Below are positions 1 through 11,600 of a DNA stretch of 64,000 nucleotides, one piece after another. The stretch's first letter is position 1, and each line of letters begins with the position of its first letter. Under the pieces are notes generated by a model. It ran no database searches. It was given only the letters and a program-made list of their open reading frames with translations, and was not told where the DNA came from. The position numbers were made by a program, and so were the translations under genes. The stretch comes from Stereocaulon alpinum (Eukaryota; Ascomycota; Lecanoromycetes; Lecanorales; Stereocaulaceae): the NCBI GenBank assembly GCA_018257865.1, contig JAEUBA010000120.1, forward strand, positions 1-64,000, read 5' to 3'.

Positions 1-449
1 TGCGGGACGGCTATATACCCCCCCCCCCCCCCCCCCCGTATTAATATAGTAAAGGTTAAAGAAAGTTATAGGGCGCTTAGCGCTATAATAAAGTCGAAGG
101 ATATAAAAGAATATAGCAGGGTCCTTAAGAGCTGAGTATAGTATAAAGGGCGTATATTATAGTTAGTATTAGAAATAATGTTATAGAGCGCTCAGTATAA
201 TATTAAAGAATACAGTTAAGAGTTACCGGTATTAAGGAGGCCTAAGGTATAATCCCTAGACCAAAAGTAATTATATCGTTAAGGATAAGCGGGAGTTTTT
301 ATCTAGCCACTATACTATGGTTTCTCTTACGGCTAGGAAAGGCATACTACGTGTACTATCTACTAGTTTTACAAATAATATAATAGAACACCCTCATTAG
401 TATATATAGATACTAGAATAGGCGTATAAACCAATCAATTAATCAATCT
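1..449 (+). mobile_element. 3' part of a non-autonomous retrotransposon (copy 1)
   Basis: This stretch matches about 49,537-49,985 almost base for base. Differences are mainly G/A and C/T, as expected from RIP. The match is already in progress at base 1, so the copy continues left of the window. It has a C homopolymer near base 18-37 and ends in a (TCAA)n-like tail near 430-449. Its last ~65 bp, before the tail, are the same as the 3' end of the LINE copies in this window, but the rest is unrelated to the LINE. The second copy has both ends and a 13-bp target-site duplication, so I read this as a partial copy of the same family. It has no open frame. Confidence 0.75.
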
Positions 450-1189
450 ATTTAACCTTCTTAATAATTCTACTACTTAGTCTATTTATTACGGAACCTA
501 CTAGTTTTTTATAAACCCTTCTTTAGAGTCCCTAGTAATTAGGTCTTCCTTAATAAACTTATTAAGTAGGATCTTTTCCTAGCGCTTTAGGAGGTTCCTA
601 ACTACTCTATCTAAATAATAGATTAATAACTATAAATCCTACGGAATAAGTTATTACTTTAGTCTAGTAATAATATACTTCCGTCCTTTAGGAATCTAAA
701 TCTTTTAGGGAGTTTCTAATAGACTAGACTATTTAAGTCTAAGTACTTATCCCCTTATAATATTTCCTAAATCTTTTAAGCTATTAGAGATTTAAACTCT
801 ATAAGTCCCTTAATCTTATCTTAGGTAAAGCTTATAGATAAACTTCTAAAAAGACTTATAAACTTAGTAACTAATAATAACTATTAGCCGTTTTCTACTA
901 GTTTCTTAGCCTATTTATTACTTAGCGAGGCTATTAATACCTATATTAATTTATCTATAGTAACTTTTCGTATATATACCTTAACTTTATTTAGTTTATT
1001 ATATAAATTAGTTACTTACTATTCTATATACTTTAGTCGCTACTAATAGGATTCTACTATAATATCCACCTATAAAATTCTAATACTATAATTAAATAGT
1101 TGACTACTAGTTAGATAATAGTCTTTATTTAGTTAGTATTCGGTTTATATTTAGTTATAACAACGTTAGAATATCTCTTCCTAAAACTA
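450..1189. other. RIP-degraded sequence, unassigned
   Basis: TA-rich sequence with almost no CA or TG dinucleotides. No usable open frame and no domain motif that I could recognise on either strand. It is probably an old transposon fragment, but nothing in it names the family. Confidence 0.5.
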
Positions 1190-1315
1190 ATAACTGTTAT
1201 AGTTAGTAAACGGTTATAGTTGGTAAACGGTTACAGTTAGTAAACGGTTATAGTTAGTAGACGGTTAGTAGACGGTTAGTAAACGGTTAGTAGACGGTTA
1301 GTAAACAGTTAATTA
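1190..1315. repeat. Short tandem repeat, 17-bp then 11-bp units
   Basis: About four copies of a 17-bp unit (AGTTAGTAAACGGTTAT and near variants) run into about five copies of an 11-bp derivative (GTTAGTAGACG). Units differ mainly by A/G transitions. A degenerate relative of the CGGTTAT motif appears at about 15,670-15,740, on the other side of the split minisatellite. Confidence 0.75.
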
Positions 1316-1334
1316 ATAATTAATAAACTATCTA

Positions 1335-1890
1335 GGTATTACTAATATTACTAGATATTACTAATATTACTAGTGCTACTAGATATTACTAATATTACTA
1401 GATATTACTAATATTACTAGTATTATAGGTGCTACTAATATTACTAGATATTATAGGTATTGCAGGTGTTATAGGATATTGCAGGTATTATAGGTATTAT
1501 AGGATATTATAGGTGTTACTAATATTACTAGATATTGTAGGTATTATAGGTGTTATAGATATTACTAGATATTATAGGATATTGTAGGATATTATAGGAG
1601 TTATAGGTATTACTAATATTACTAGACATTGTAGGTGTTGCTAGTACTATAGGATATTGTAGGTATTACTAATATTACTAGATATTATAGGTGTTATAGG
1701 TGTTATAGGATATTATAGGTGTTATAGGTGTTACTAATATTGCTAGATATTATAGGTATTGCTAATATTACTAGATATTACTAATATTACTAGATATTGT
1801 AGGTATTGTAGGTATTATAGATATTACTAGATATTACTAGATATTATAGGATATTATAGGATATTATAGGATATTATAGGAGTTATAGGT
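1335..1890. repeat. 9-bp-periodic minisatellite, segment 1
   Basis: Tandem 9-mers such as ATTACTAAT, ATTACTAGA, TATTATAGG and TGTTATAGG alternate in irregular order. The same array resumes after the LINE at 7,288 and again after the gypsy element at 15,102. The final 10 bases (1,881-1,890, AGTTATAGGT) recur at 7,288-7,297 as the target-site duplication of the LINE. Confidence 0.85.
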
Positions 1891-2199
1891 TGATAATTAA
1901 TTTATACGCCTATTCTAGTATCTATATATACTAATAAGGGTGTTCTCTTATATTATTAGGAAATCTAGGGGGGTTAAAGGCCCTCTAGACGCGAAAGAAA
2001 CCTTTCTAAAGTCGCCCCTTCTAGCTAAAAACTTTCGCTTATTAGCTTATTTATTATTTTACTCCGCCTATCTAACCTTACTGCTAGGCTCTATAATACT
2101 AGTAATAATAATCTCCGCTACCCTAATAGGCCCTATAATACTTTAGTAGCTCCGCTACCTTTAGCTTCTACTTATACTTAGGCTTCTTTATCTTTAGGG

Positions 2200-5100
2200 T
2201 TTTTATTACCGGTTCTACTTTAATAGGGAGTTTAGACTAGGAGAGCTATTCCTTAGTAAGTTAATACTATATTAAGAATCCTAACCTAACTAGCTATTTT
2301 ATAGCTACTCTTATACTAATAACCTTAACTAGTATAGTCCTAATATTATAAGTCTCTACCTCTTTAATAAGCTCCCTTTAAGTATCGCTAAGCTTTAGGT
2401 AGTATAGGAGAATATACTTTATATCTTAATTCCTCTATCTATAACTATAGTAGGTACTACGGACCCTTAGTACTCTTATCTTATAAAGGAAGTAGTTAAA
2501 CCTATTCTTTCTACTTTAGAGTTAGACTACTATTAAGCTTTCTACCTTCCTAAGCTTTAGGTAGTAGTTATACCTTCCTCTAAATAACGGTTTATTCTAT
2601 ATAGGTATATAAGAGTGCTTAGGGATAGTATTCTTATATACCTCCTACTACTTAATCTACTTTACTATTATTTAGCTTTATATCTTTTTAACTAGGATAC
2701 CTACGTCTTAATACTCCTTAATATCTATTTTTAGGTTATACTAATATACCTTCCTCCTTATTATTATTACCGCTTAATCCTAATCCTTCGCCTTAAGCTC
2801 CTATAGGGCCTATTCTTCCTTTTCTAGTAATAGGGTTAGGTATATTAGGCGCGCCCTTTCTCTCCTTCCCTATAGTCTCCTACGGATTAAGCGGTTACCT
2901 TTAATTATTAAGGGGTATACTCCCCTTAGTACTTAGTATCTTATAACTAGGGCGTCTAGATAGGTTTAGATAGGTATAATAACTACCTCCGCTTTTAAGA
3001 CTTAGACTAGTATTACCTTATATACTCTAAGTACTATCCGTAGGTAGTTATTCTATATTATCGCGAGCGTCTTAATATACTTTTCTACGACTCCCCGCCC
3101 CCTAGTAGGGGTATACTATATTAGAGTAGCGAATATAAGTATAGGCCTTACTACTATACTATATACCTTTCTATACTTCTTAAATATAGCTCCCTAAGTT
3201 AATCCTACTAGGTACTTAATCGCCTAGGCTTAAGTAGCGGCCTTTATCTTTACCTACGCTATATATAGGCCCTAGCGGAGTTTAGTATTAATATATAGCC
3301 CTAAGACCCTAATACTCGCTTCTAGCTTAACCTCTATATTACTAAATTATACCGTCTCCTTTATATTAAACCTTTTAGGGGTATATAATAGATATACTAG
3401 TTTATACTTCTAAGGCGCGAACGTCGCCTTATATATTTTCGCCTATATTTAGTAGAGCTTATAGGCCTATTTTAGCTACCTATAGTTCGTTTCCGTTATC
3501 TTACTATATACTAGTAGGTATATATTATCTACGAATCCTCCTACTTATACTAGGATTTTTACTTTTAAGTATACTTTAATTAGTAGTATATTAAAGAAGA
3601 GAAATAAAATTAGTAATATAGGTAATCCTTATAGAATCCCTATCTCTATCGCCTCTACTAGGCTAGTTTTACCTCTTAGAGTAATTAATATCGCTCTATC
3701 TTTAAGGAAGCTTATAGTCTACTAAACGATTCCCTTAGGAATTCCTTTTATCTTTAGGTTATAGAGTAGCCTTTTATAGGATATATTATTAAATACCCCT
3801 ACTATATCTAGTAATAGTAGGCTCGCTACGTTATCTTTACCTTAATTCTATATTATATAGACTAAATCTATAATAGTCTCTAAGGCCGTTTCTACTAAGT
3901 ATCTCTTTCTACCCCCTATCTAATATTCTAAGAGTAGGTAATTCCTTTTAGCTATTCCGCTAAGACGTTTCGCTATTACTATCTCTAACGCTTTCCTAAG
4001 TATATTTAGTAATATAATAGGCTAGTACGCCTTAGGCTCTAAATAGTTAGTCTTTTTTAATTTCTTTAGTATTACTATATTCGCCTCCTAGAACTTCTTT
4101 AAGTAGTATCTATAGTCTAAGTATACTTAAAATATCCTTCTAAATATCTCCGTTATTTCTATATATACTACTCTTAGGAACCTATTTAGGATCCCTAAGA
4201 TCCCTAGGGCCTTATCTACTACTAAGTATTAAATCGCGTCCTTTACCTTCTTTAAGGTAATCTTACTATCTATCGCTATAGGTTCTAAGTAGTTAGCCCC
4301 CTCTATATCCGTTAGGTCTACTAGGGGTAGGAGTAGGAAGAGGACCCTCCTTAGGGCCTCTACCTTCCCCTTAAAGTCTATTACTTTATTCCCGTTTCCG
4401 TCTTTAATAGCTAGGAATTACGGTAGCTCTTTAGGGCGTATACTCCTTTCCCTTCCCTACTTAATAAGTTACTATACTCCTCCTAGTCTTAGTAACGCTT
4501 TATAGACTCCCTCTCTAAAAGCTATCGTTTTAGCCTTCTATAGGGTAGTAACCTTTTCCCTTTTAACCTAATAGAGGACTTCCTTAATTTCTGCGTTCTT
4601 ATTATAATAGTAGGCCTTAAGTGCTACCTATAATACTTTAGTTACCCTTATATATACCCTATTCTAATATAGCTTAGCCCCTACGTACGGTTCCTTATAT
4701 AGGATAGTATCTTCTATTACCTCTTATAGTATAGCTATAAGCCTATTAATATACTAGTTAATTATATCTTTAGAGTCTACTAGGTACTAACTTATTACTT
4801 TATTTAGGATCTTTATATATTTCTAGATTTCCTCCTTAGTTACCTTCGCCTCTATCCTTTTCTAAGCCCTTTTCTAGCGTACTAGGCGTTCGCTCTATAT
4901 CTATTCTAGCTCTATAATAATTAGTATATAGTCTAATCCTATATTAAGGTCGTTCCTCACCCTATACTTTACTATTATATTATACGCGCCTTTAGTTAGG
5001 AATATAAGGTCGATAGTACTCTCTAAGCCCTTATTCTACTATATAACTACCTTCTCTAGTAGTCTTAGAATTATACCTCTCTCTCCTACTACCTCTAGCA

Positions 5101-5750
5101 GCTCGTCTACTATAGCGTAGTATATTATTCGCCCTAAGTTATTTTAGTATAGGTAGTATAGGTTAAAGTCTCCTATAACTATATATTTACCCTCGTTCCC
5201 TAGCGCTTCCTCTAGTTTTAGGATAGTTATTAGACTATCCCTCGACGTATAGCTTACTAGTAAGGGGTTATAGATATTATATACCTATACCCTCTCCCCT
5301 AGCGGCCCTCTAGTATTCTCTATCCCCTCCTTAATATCCTTTTAAGTCCTTATAACTTAGATCTATAATAAGTATAAGTCGCCTCCCTAGTATTCCACCC
5401 CCTAGTTATTAGGATCTATCCTCTTATTTATATAGAAATACGTCCTAGCCTCTAGGTCTCCTCCGTAGGCTAGGTAGAATCTACTTATACTTATATTATA
5501 TAAGGTTCTATTTATTAGGTTACGTGCCGGCTCTTAGATCGCTAATACGTCTATATCTTTTATGTCTTTGTTTTTAAGAAGTAGTACTATTACTATATCC
5601 TTCTTCCTCTATATATTATACTATAGTATTTTTAGGTAGGGTATATCCCTTATTAGGTCGCTTAGACGTTCTCCTATATTTAGGTAGTCTTAGCAGTCTT
5701 TACTACTCCTAAAGTCTACCTAAGGGTATTCGTTAGACTAATCCTCTCTA
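2200..5750 (-). pseudogene. LINE copy 1 ORF2: endonuclease and reverse transcriptase relic
   Basis: On the minus strand at about 5,530-5,570 a frame reads DVLAI-stop-EP, matching the DVLAIQEP-type motif of APE endonucleases with CAA or CAG changed to a stop. At about 3,600-3,660 a frame reads GIP-stop-GLP followed by a LFLFFN block, the RT motif around GxPQGSPxSP. At about 3,523-3,535 it reads FVDN, where a live RT has (F/Y)VDD; Asp-to-Asn fits a G-to-A change. The boundaries given are approximate. Equivalent relics lie in copy 2 (FVDN near 41,570-41,582) and copy 3 (near 58,031-58,043). No functional product is possible from any of them. Confidence 0.8.
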
Positions 5751-5829
5751 TAGATAGGGGCTATTACTCTTACTTTACCCTAATAAGGGTTATTAGTTAT
5801 CCCCTTTTCGCTACCTCCTTAGTTCCTTT

Positions 5830-7200
5830 TTAAGGCTTATCTATTATATCCTCTAAGGCCTTCCTCTTCCCTTTAGAGATTATTTTATACTACCCTTTTA
5901 AGCTAGTCCTTTTTAGTATCGCTAGCGTAGGCCCTATTAAGTATTACTTTAGGGTCTCTTTAAAGTATTTTAGCTTATACTTAATTCTCTACTTAGCCTT
6001 AGTATTCTCCTTCTATTAGATTAAGTAGGTTTTACTCTATACTAAGTACTCTCCTTTATATACTACGTACTTAGGCTTACTACTAGCTCTTTCTATATAA
6101 TTATTAGTTATATAGTTTTAGGCGTATATCTTATAGTAGGTAGGGTATTTATACGCCTTAGTAATATATCTATACCTATAGTAGTTAAAGTACTACTTAG
6201 GGGTAGCCTCTCTTTCCTAGCGATTATAGAAGAGGAGGCTATTCTCTACTACTATTCCCTCTATAATAAGTTAGTTCGCTACTTCTAGGCTTAGGACCTT
6301 AATTATTATTATAGAGAACCTCTTCTCCCTCTTAAGTATATCTAGCTTTAATATAAATATAGGCTACTTAGCCTTTATTATCTCTAACTTTAAGTAGAGC
6401 TTTCTATTATCTTTCTTTAAGGTTTTAAAGACCCCCTATTAATCCTTTATATTTATTATCTTTTCTACTCTATAGACTGCTACTATTACTATCTTCTAAA
6501 GTACCCTTACTAACCTATAGAGTCTCCTTACCTACCTATTATCCTTCTCTAATTCTTCCCTAGCCTTTACTAAGGCCGTCTAGAGAATAATATCCCCCCT
6601 TATAATCCTCCTTACTATAATAATCTTTTTAGTCGCCCCTCCTACTCCTCTAAATATTTATACTAGTTAGGGGAGGGTTACTATAGCTATCTATATCTTT
6701 TCGTTATTATTATTAATCCTAACTATTATCTGCTTCGCTTTCTTAATATCTTCCGCCTTAGGTATAGCTAGGTAGATAGTATTTTAGCCCCCTTAGGCTG
6801 TATAGGCTACGTCCGCCTAGCTATTATTTACCCTTCTAGTTAGGTAGTCTTTATACGTTAATTAGCTGCGGTATTCCTTTATAGCGTATCTCTTAGCTAT
6901 ATTCTCCTATATATACTCTATAATCCTCTCTACTACGTTTTAGAAGAAGCTTTATATAGTCTTATTTATATTTACCTATAATATCCCTTAGACCTTCTCT
7001 ATAAACTCTAGTAGCGCCTACTCCGTAGCCTTTATATACTACGCTCTTTTATTAGTTCTTTCCCTACCCTAAGGGCCTTATAGTCCTTTAGTAGGCTTCT
7101 ACTACTATTACTATCGCTCTATTATTATATTAGGATACGTACCCTATCTACCTTTACTACTAATAACCCCCTTCTCTCCTCCCCCTCTATCTTATATTAT
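5830..7200 (-). pseudogene. LINE copy 1 ORF1: Gag-like zinc-knuckle relic
   Basis: At about 6,121-6,190 on the minus strand the frame reads YFNYYRYRYITKAYKYP. A CCHC zinc knuckle gives this pattern when its Cys codons TGC/TGT become TAC/TAT and its His codon CAC/CAT becomes TAC/TAT. Both changes are RIP-type. A second degenerate knuckle follows directly. The location 5' of the endonuclease is the usual place for ORF1 in I/Tad-type LINEs. Limits are approximate. Confidence 0.7.
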
Positions 7201-7287
7201 TTTACTAGGTTCGTAACCTAGTATAATCGCTCGTCTAGCCTAGTAGGCCTATTCGCTCGTTATACTTATCGTCGTCGTTATCTTCCT

Positions 7288-7909
7288 AGTTATAGGTATT
7301 ATAGGTATTATAGGATATTATAGGTGTTATAGGTGTTATAGGTATTATAGGATATTATAGGTATTACTAATATTACTGGATATTATAGGTGTTACTAGTA
7401 CTATAGGATATTATAGGTGTTACTAATATTACTAGATATTATAGGTATTGTAGGTGTTATAGGATATTGTAGGTGTTATAGGTATTACTAATATTACTAG
7501 ATATTATAGGTATTACTAGTACTATAGAATATTATAGGTGTTACTAATATTGCTAGATATTATAGGTGTTACTAATATTACTAGATATTGCTAATATTAC
7601 TAGATATTATAGGTGTTATAGGTATTACAGATATTACTAGATATTATAGGATATTATAGGATATTGTAGGAGTTATAGGTGTTATAGGTATTATAGGATA
7701 TTATAGGTGTTATAGGTGTTGTAGGATATTGCAGGTATTGCAGGTGTTGTAGGATATTGTAGGATATTACTAGATATTGCAGGTATTGCTAGTGCTATAG
7801 GATATTGCAGGTGTTACTAATATTGCTAGATATTACAGGTGTTATAGGTGTTATAGGATATTGTAGGTGTTACTAATATTACTAGATATTACAGGTGTTA
7901 TAGGATATT
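7288..7909. repeat. 9-bp-periodic minisatellite, segment 2
   Basis: The array continues with the same 9-mers as segment 1, between the 5' end of the LINE and the left LTR of the gypsy element. The last five bases (ATATT, 7,905-7,909) are duplicated at 15,102-15,106. Segments 1, 2 and 3 were therefore one array of about 1.7 kb before the two insertions. Confidence 0.85.
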
Positions 7910-8066
7910 TGTCATGATATAGCCTTATACTATTGCATTAGTATTATATTATACTACGGTAGCTAGGGCTGAGGCTTGCCTTAGCACATATCTGAAATAG
8001 CTCTCGTATATAGATTTAGACTTAGTAACTAATTCATTACATACCAATTCTTACTATAACGTTGCA
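7910..8066 (+). repeat. 5' LTR of gypsy element A
   Basis: 157 bp, starting TGTCATGATATAG and ending AACGTTGCA. It pairs with 14,945-15,101. I count nine differences between the two, all transitions in CpA or TpG context, which is the RIP signature. Confidence 0.93.
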
Positions 8067-8699
8067 AAATAGTAGCAACGGTTTAGGTATAAGCTATAAG
8101 TAGCACTATCTATCGCAGCTGTAGTACGATCCTACTACTAGCCTTCTACACTAGCCTTCTGCTCCGATAGTCTACACCAGCTGCCTAGCAGTAATACTAG
8201 TCCTCCGCTAAACCCTCTAAGCTTAACAACTCAATTCCGTAACTAATATCACCTAGCACAAGTCGATATCCTACTCTAATCACGCTATAGCTACAAAGCT
8301 TAGACTAAGCTAAAGCACCGTTAACTTATCTTAATAACCTACGGCCTGCTACTCGCAGAACCCTACTACTAGACTATAGGGACTGCAAATACTACAACTA
8401 TATAAGAGTAAGACTAGACTAGGTTACCCTAGGGTAATTAAGCAATTAAAGCCTTAATTCGCTATTATAGAGGAGCGAAATCGGAAGTACGTAGTACCTT
8501 CCGATCTAAGGATCCGAAGCTTCCGACCTAAGGATCGGAAATTACGTCTTTAGGTAAAAGTAAGGAAGTAACTATTACTTACTGTTATAATTCCCCTACC
8601 TTAATTCTTAGTTATCCTCTATAGCTGTTAGTTATTCTTAGTAGCTATTAGTTATTCTTAGTAGCTATCCTTCCTTATTATTATAGTATCGTTGTTAAG

Positions 8700-11600
8700 T
8701 TTATAAAGAAGTTGAAAAGCTAGCTTCCCTATTACCGTCGTTATTATTATTATAAGCGCTAGATCTTAACTAGAATACTATACTTACTGCGTACCAGTTA
8801 GAGTCTTTCCTTAAAAGTGGCTATAGTTACACTAGTATTATTTCTGAAAGTCTTCGTATTATTATAATATATATTACGTCTAGCTGTACTAGGCTAGCGA
8901 ATATACCTCTATAACCACCTATAAAAAGGACTACTTATATAGGTTCTGCAGCAGCTTCTTAAGAAAGCTCTATAGTAGAAGACACCGCCCTAGTAGCCTA
9001 GGATCTTAGGTAGACGGTTAATAAGGCCTCGCTCCGTGCTAACGTTAAATCCTTCGAGGAGTATATACGCCACCTTATAATTACTCCGCCTATCAGCTCT
9101 CGCTGCGAGTCAGCTACTATAGAGGAGATTATTCGAGATACCCCTCTAATAGGAATGTCTTAGGAACGACGTACTAGTAATACTAGTATATACTAACCCC
9201 CGCCGGTACAGCCAGACCCTAGCAACTTTAATAATACCGGATTTACTAAATAATAATAGAGAGCACTATAGTCTCTACTCCGTAGTAGCCCTAATAACCG
9301 CCCCCTAGGCGGCGGCGGTAGTACTCCTATACCTTAGTAGGCTAAAGCACTGCCTAGACGCCCTCTACCTTTACGTCCTAATAATATTAGCTTCTTTAAT
9401 CCTAGAGCAGAAGGAGATAGTCTAGTTATTAGAGAGAAGTATATAATATTCTAAGACGTATTCGTCTTCGTCGATAGACTTAAGGAAATAAAGAGATATT
9501 TTAATAAAGAATAGGTCCTAAGAGTTATTCTTAGCTACCTAAAAGGCACCGTAATAATATAGTATATAGCAGAATTATTAGAATTCGAGCGAGTCGTACT
9601 AAAAACGGCAAATCTTAAATAATAGATAAAGCTCTTAATTCGACGGTTTAAAGAAGATACCGGTAAAGTAGTAAAATTAATATACTTAGAGAAGTTTACG
9701 ATAAGTAATACCCTAAGTAATACGGACCCTAGGGAATTCGCACAGTCTATTTTCCGTTATATATAAGCAGCGGATCTAGGAAGTACTCAGCTAATAGTAG
9801 CCTAGAATAACCTAGCGCCTAGCTTCTAAAATACTATTCCTTAGCCTATAGCAAACACTTCGGTACATTCGTTCCTAAAACAGCTTAATACTAAATAACA
9901 TATTTAGCACAAGCTTACGGTAGAAGAGGATAAAATAACTTAAAGAGTCGTAAACAGAGCTATTAATAAAGGCGGATAATCTAGTTAGTATAATACTACT
10001 CGTTAAGGAGGATTTTCTAAGCCTTAGTATTCTTCAGCGCCCTTCTAACGTAGCGACTAGCAGTAGCCTTATTAAGGCTACTCTAATAGCTATAGCAGCG
10101 GTAACTATAGAAATTCGAACTACTAAGCTAATAGATAACTATAGTACTCGTCCTAAAACTAATACTCTCTAAGAGAAAGTCTACCTACCCTATAACAGCC
10201 TCTACAGATAGCTAGAGGATAAGTAAGCGGGTTAAGTTCAGCGAGACCGCAGTACTAGTTAAAGCCTTTCTAAGGCAAAAAATCCTACGCCGGAAACGTA
10301 AGACCCTATTAAAACTTTAGTAATAAAGGTCGAAATAACTTCCAGCAGAAAGCTGCTAGAGTATATTATAGGGACGAAAATAATAACGAATATAATAGCT
10401 ACGCTACTGCTACTAAGGAGTCCGAAGAGCCCTAAGACTTTAAGTACTACGACGACGAACCTCCTAAGGATTAGTTCGAGCTAGAAGCAGAAGCTTATAG
10501 CTTCTTCGTCGGACTAGTAGATAAGATATATCGAAGATATAAGTAGATATTCGCGTCTAGAAATAAGCTCTACCAGTACCTAAGAGGTAAGTACTAAAAG
10601 TATAAAGCTAAGGTACCTCTAGACCGCAGTTACTATACCGCTTTAGAGGAACCGAAATCTAGTCCTTATATTATCTAATTAAAAGTCGATTATACCGAAC
10701 GTATTACTAGAACTAGCTTTTAAAATTAGTATTATATTACAGCTCTAGTCTAATATTTATAGGAAGGTATTCCCTAAGAGGTATACTTAGATACTAGTTA
10801 TCCTATTACCCTAGGTAATAGGCGTTTTCTAAAAGCATAGATACCCTACGCTGAAGTTAGGACTATAGAAAGTCCATTAACGGTTAAAGGTATCAGCGAG
10901 GCTTAATACTCTATTACGGAGTACGTACGAATACCTCTCCTCCTGCTTAGAAAGTCTAATATCAGCGAGCCTATACTTACCGAAATTATAGTTAACGTAC
11001 ACCTAGTTAATAACCTAAGAGCTAATATATTAATTAGAATAGATACTATAGGACCTGAAGGAATTAATATTATTACGATAAAACGGCACGCCTACGTCAC
11101 GAGTTATAATATACGAATTCCAGTTAACATTAAGCCATAAGGTACTAGAGTTCGAAGAGCAGTAAAGGTAACGAATAATATACTAGTTAAACTAGGTGAA
11201 TAAGTAATAATTCTAGTAAACTATTATATATAACTCCTAAAGCGAGACCTGCTATTCGAGCTAGATCAGTCTAAATTAACGCTCTATACTTATATTATAG
11301 ACTCTTCCGTCGACTTAATCCTAGCTAGAAATAAGTCCTCTATACCTATATTAGTTATAAAGAAGACTCGTCTAGGCTATATTACTAAATTACCTTATAA
11401 TAATTATTACCTTACTACCCTAGAAGTAGCGGAGTTGGCTACGAAGCCTCCGAAGAAGACTCGATAATACGGATAGACTTAATAAGTGCTAAAGGCTACT
11501 ACTGCTTACCTAGCTTCAGCAAGTATAGCTGCTTCGGTTAAGATAGTACTATAGGAGGCTACTACGGTTAAAGCGAAGCCTACCGAAACTATACTACCTA

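Larger units (their letters stand above)
1891..7287 (-). mobile_element. LINE (Tad1/I-type), copy 1, full length, RIP-inactivated
   Basis: A 5.4-kb non-LTR retrotransposon read on the minus strand. Its 3' end is at 1,891, with a degenerate (TCAA)n tail, and its 5' end is near 7,287. A 10-bp duplication AGTTATAGGT at 1,881-1,890 and 7,288-7,297 flanks it. In order on the minus strand are a Gag-like ORF1 with zinc knuckles, an APE-type endonuclease and a reverse transcriptase. It matches copies at 39,934-45,345 and about 56,395-61,797 along the whole length. Every frame is full of stops. The clade name is my reading of the motif set; a tree would be needed to fix it. Confidence 0.88.

Noticed and set aside
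1335..1890. Possible CRISPR-like array
   Set aside because: There are no constant-length spacers; it is a short-period minisatellite in a fungal genome.
1940..2146. A 68-codon plus-strand frame (starting FSYIIRKSRG) present in all three LINE copies, at 1,940, 39,987 and 56,449
   Set aside because: It is antisense to the LINE 3' end, starts with GTG rather than ATG, and its differences between copies include many replacements (Arg/Tyr, Lys/Glu, Ser/Leu). It is conserved only because the LINE copies are similar.
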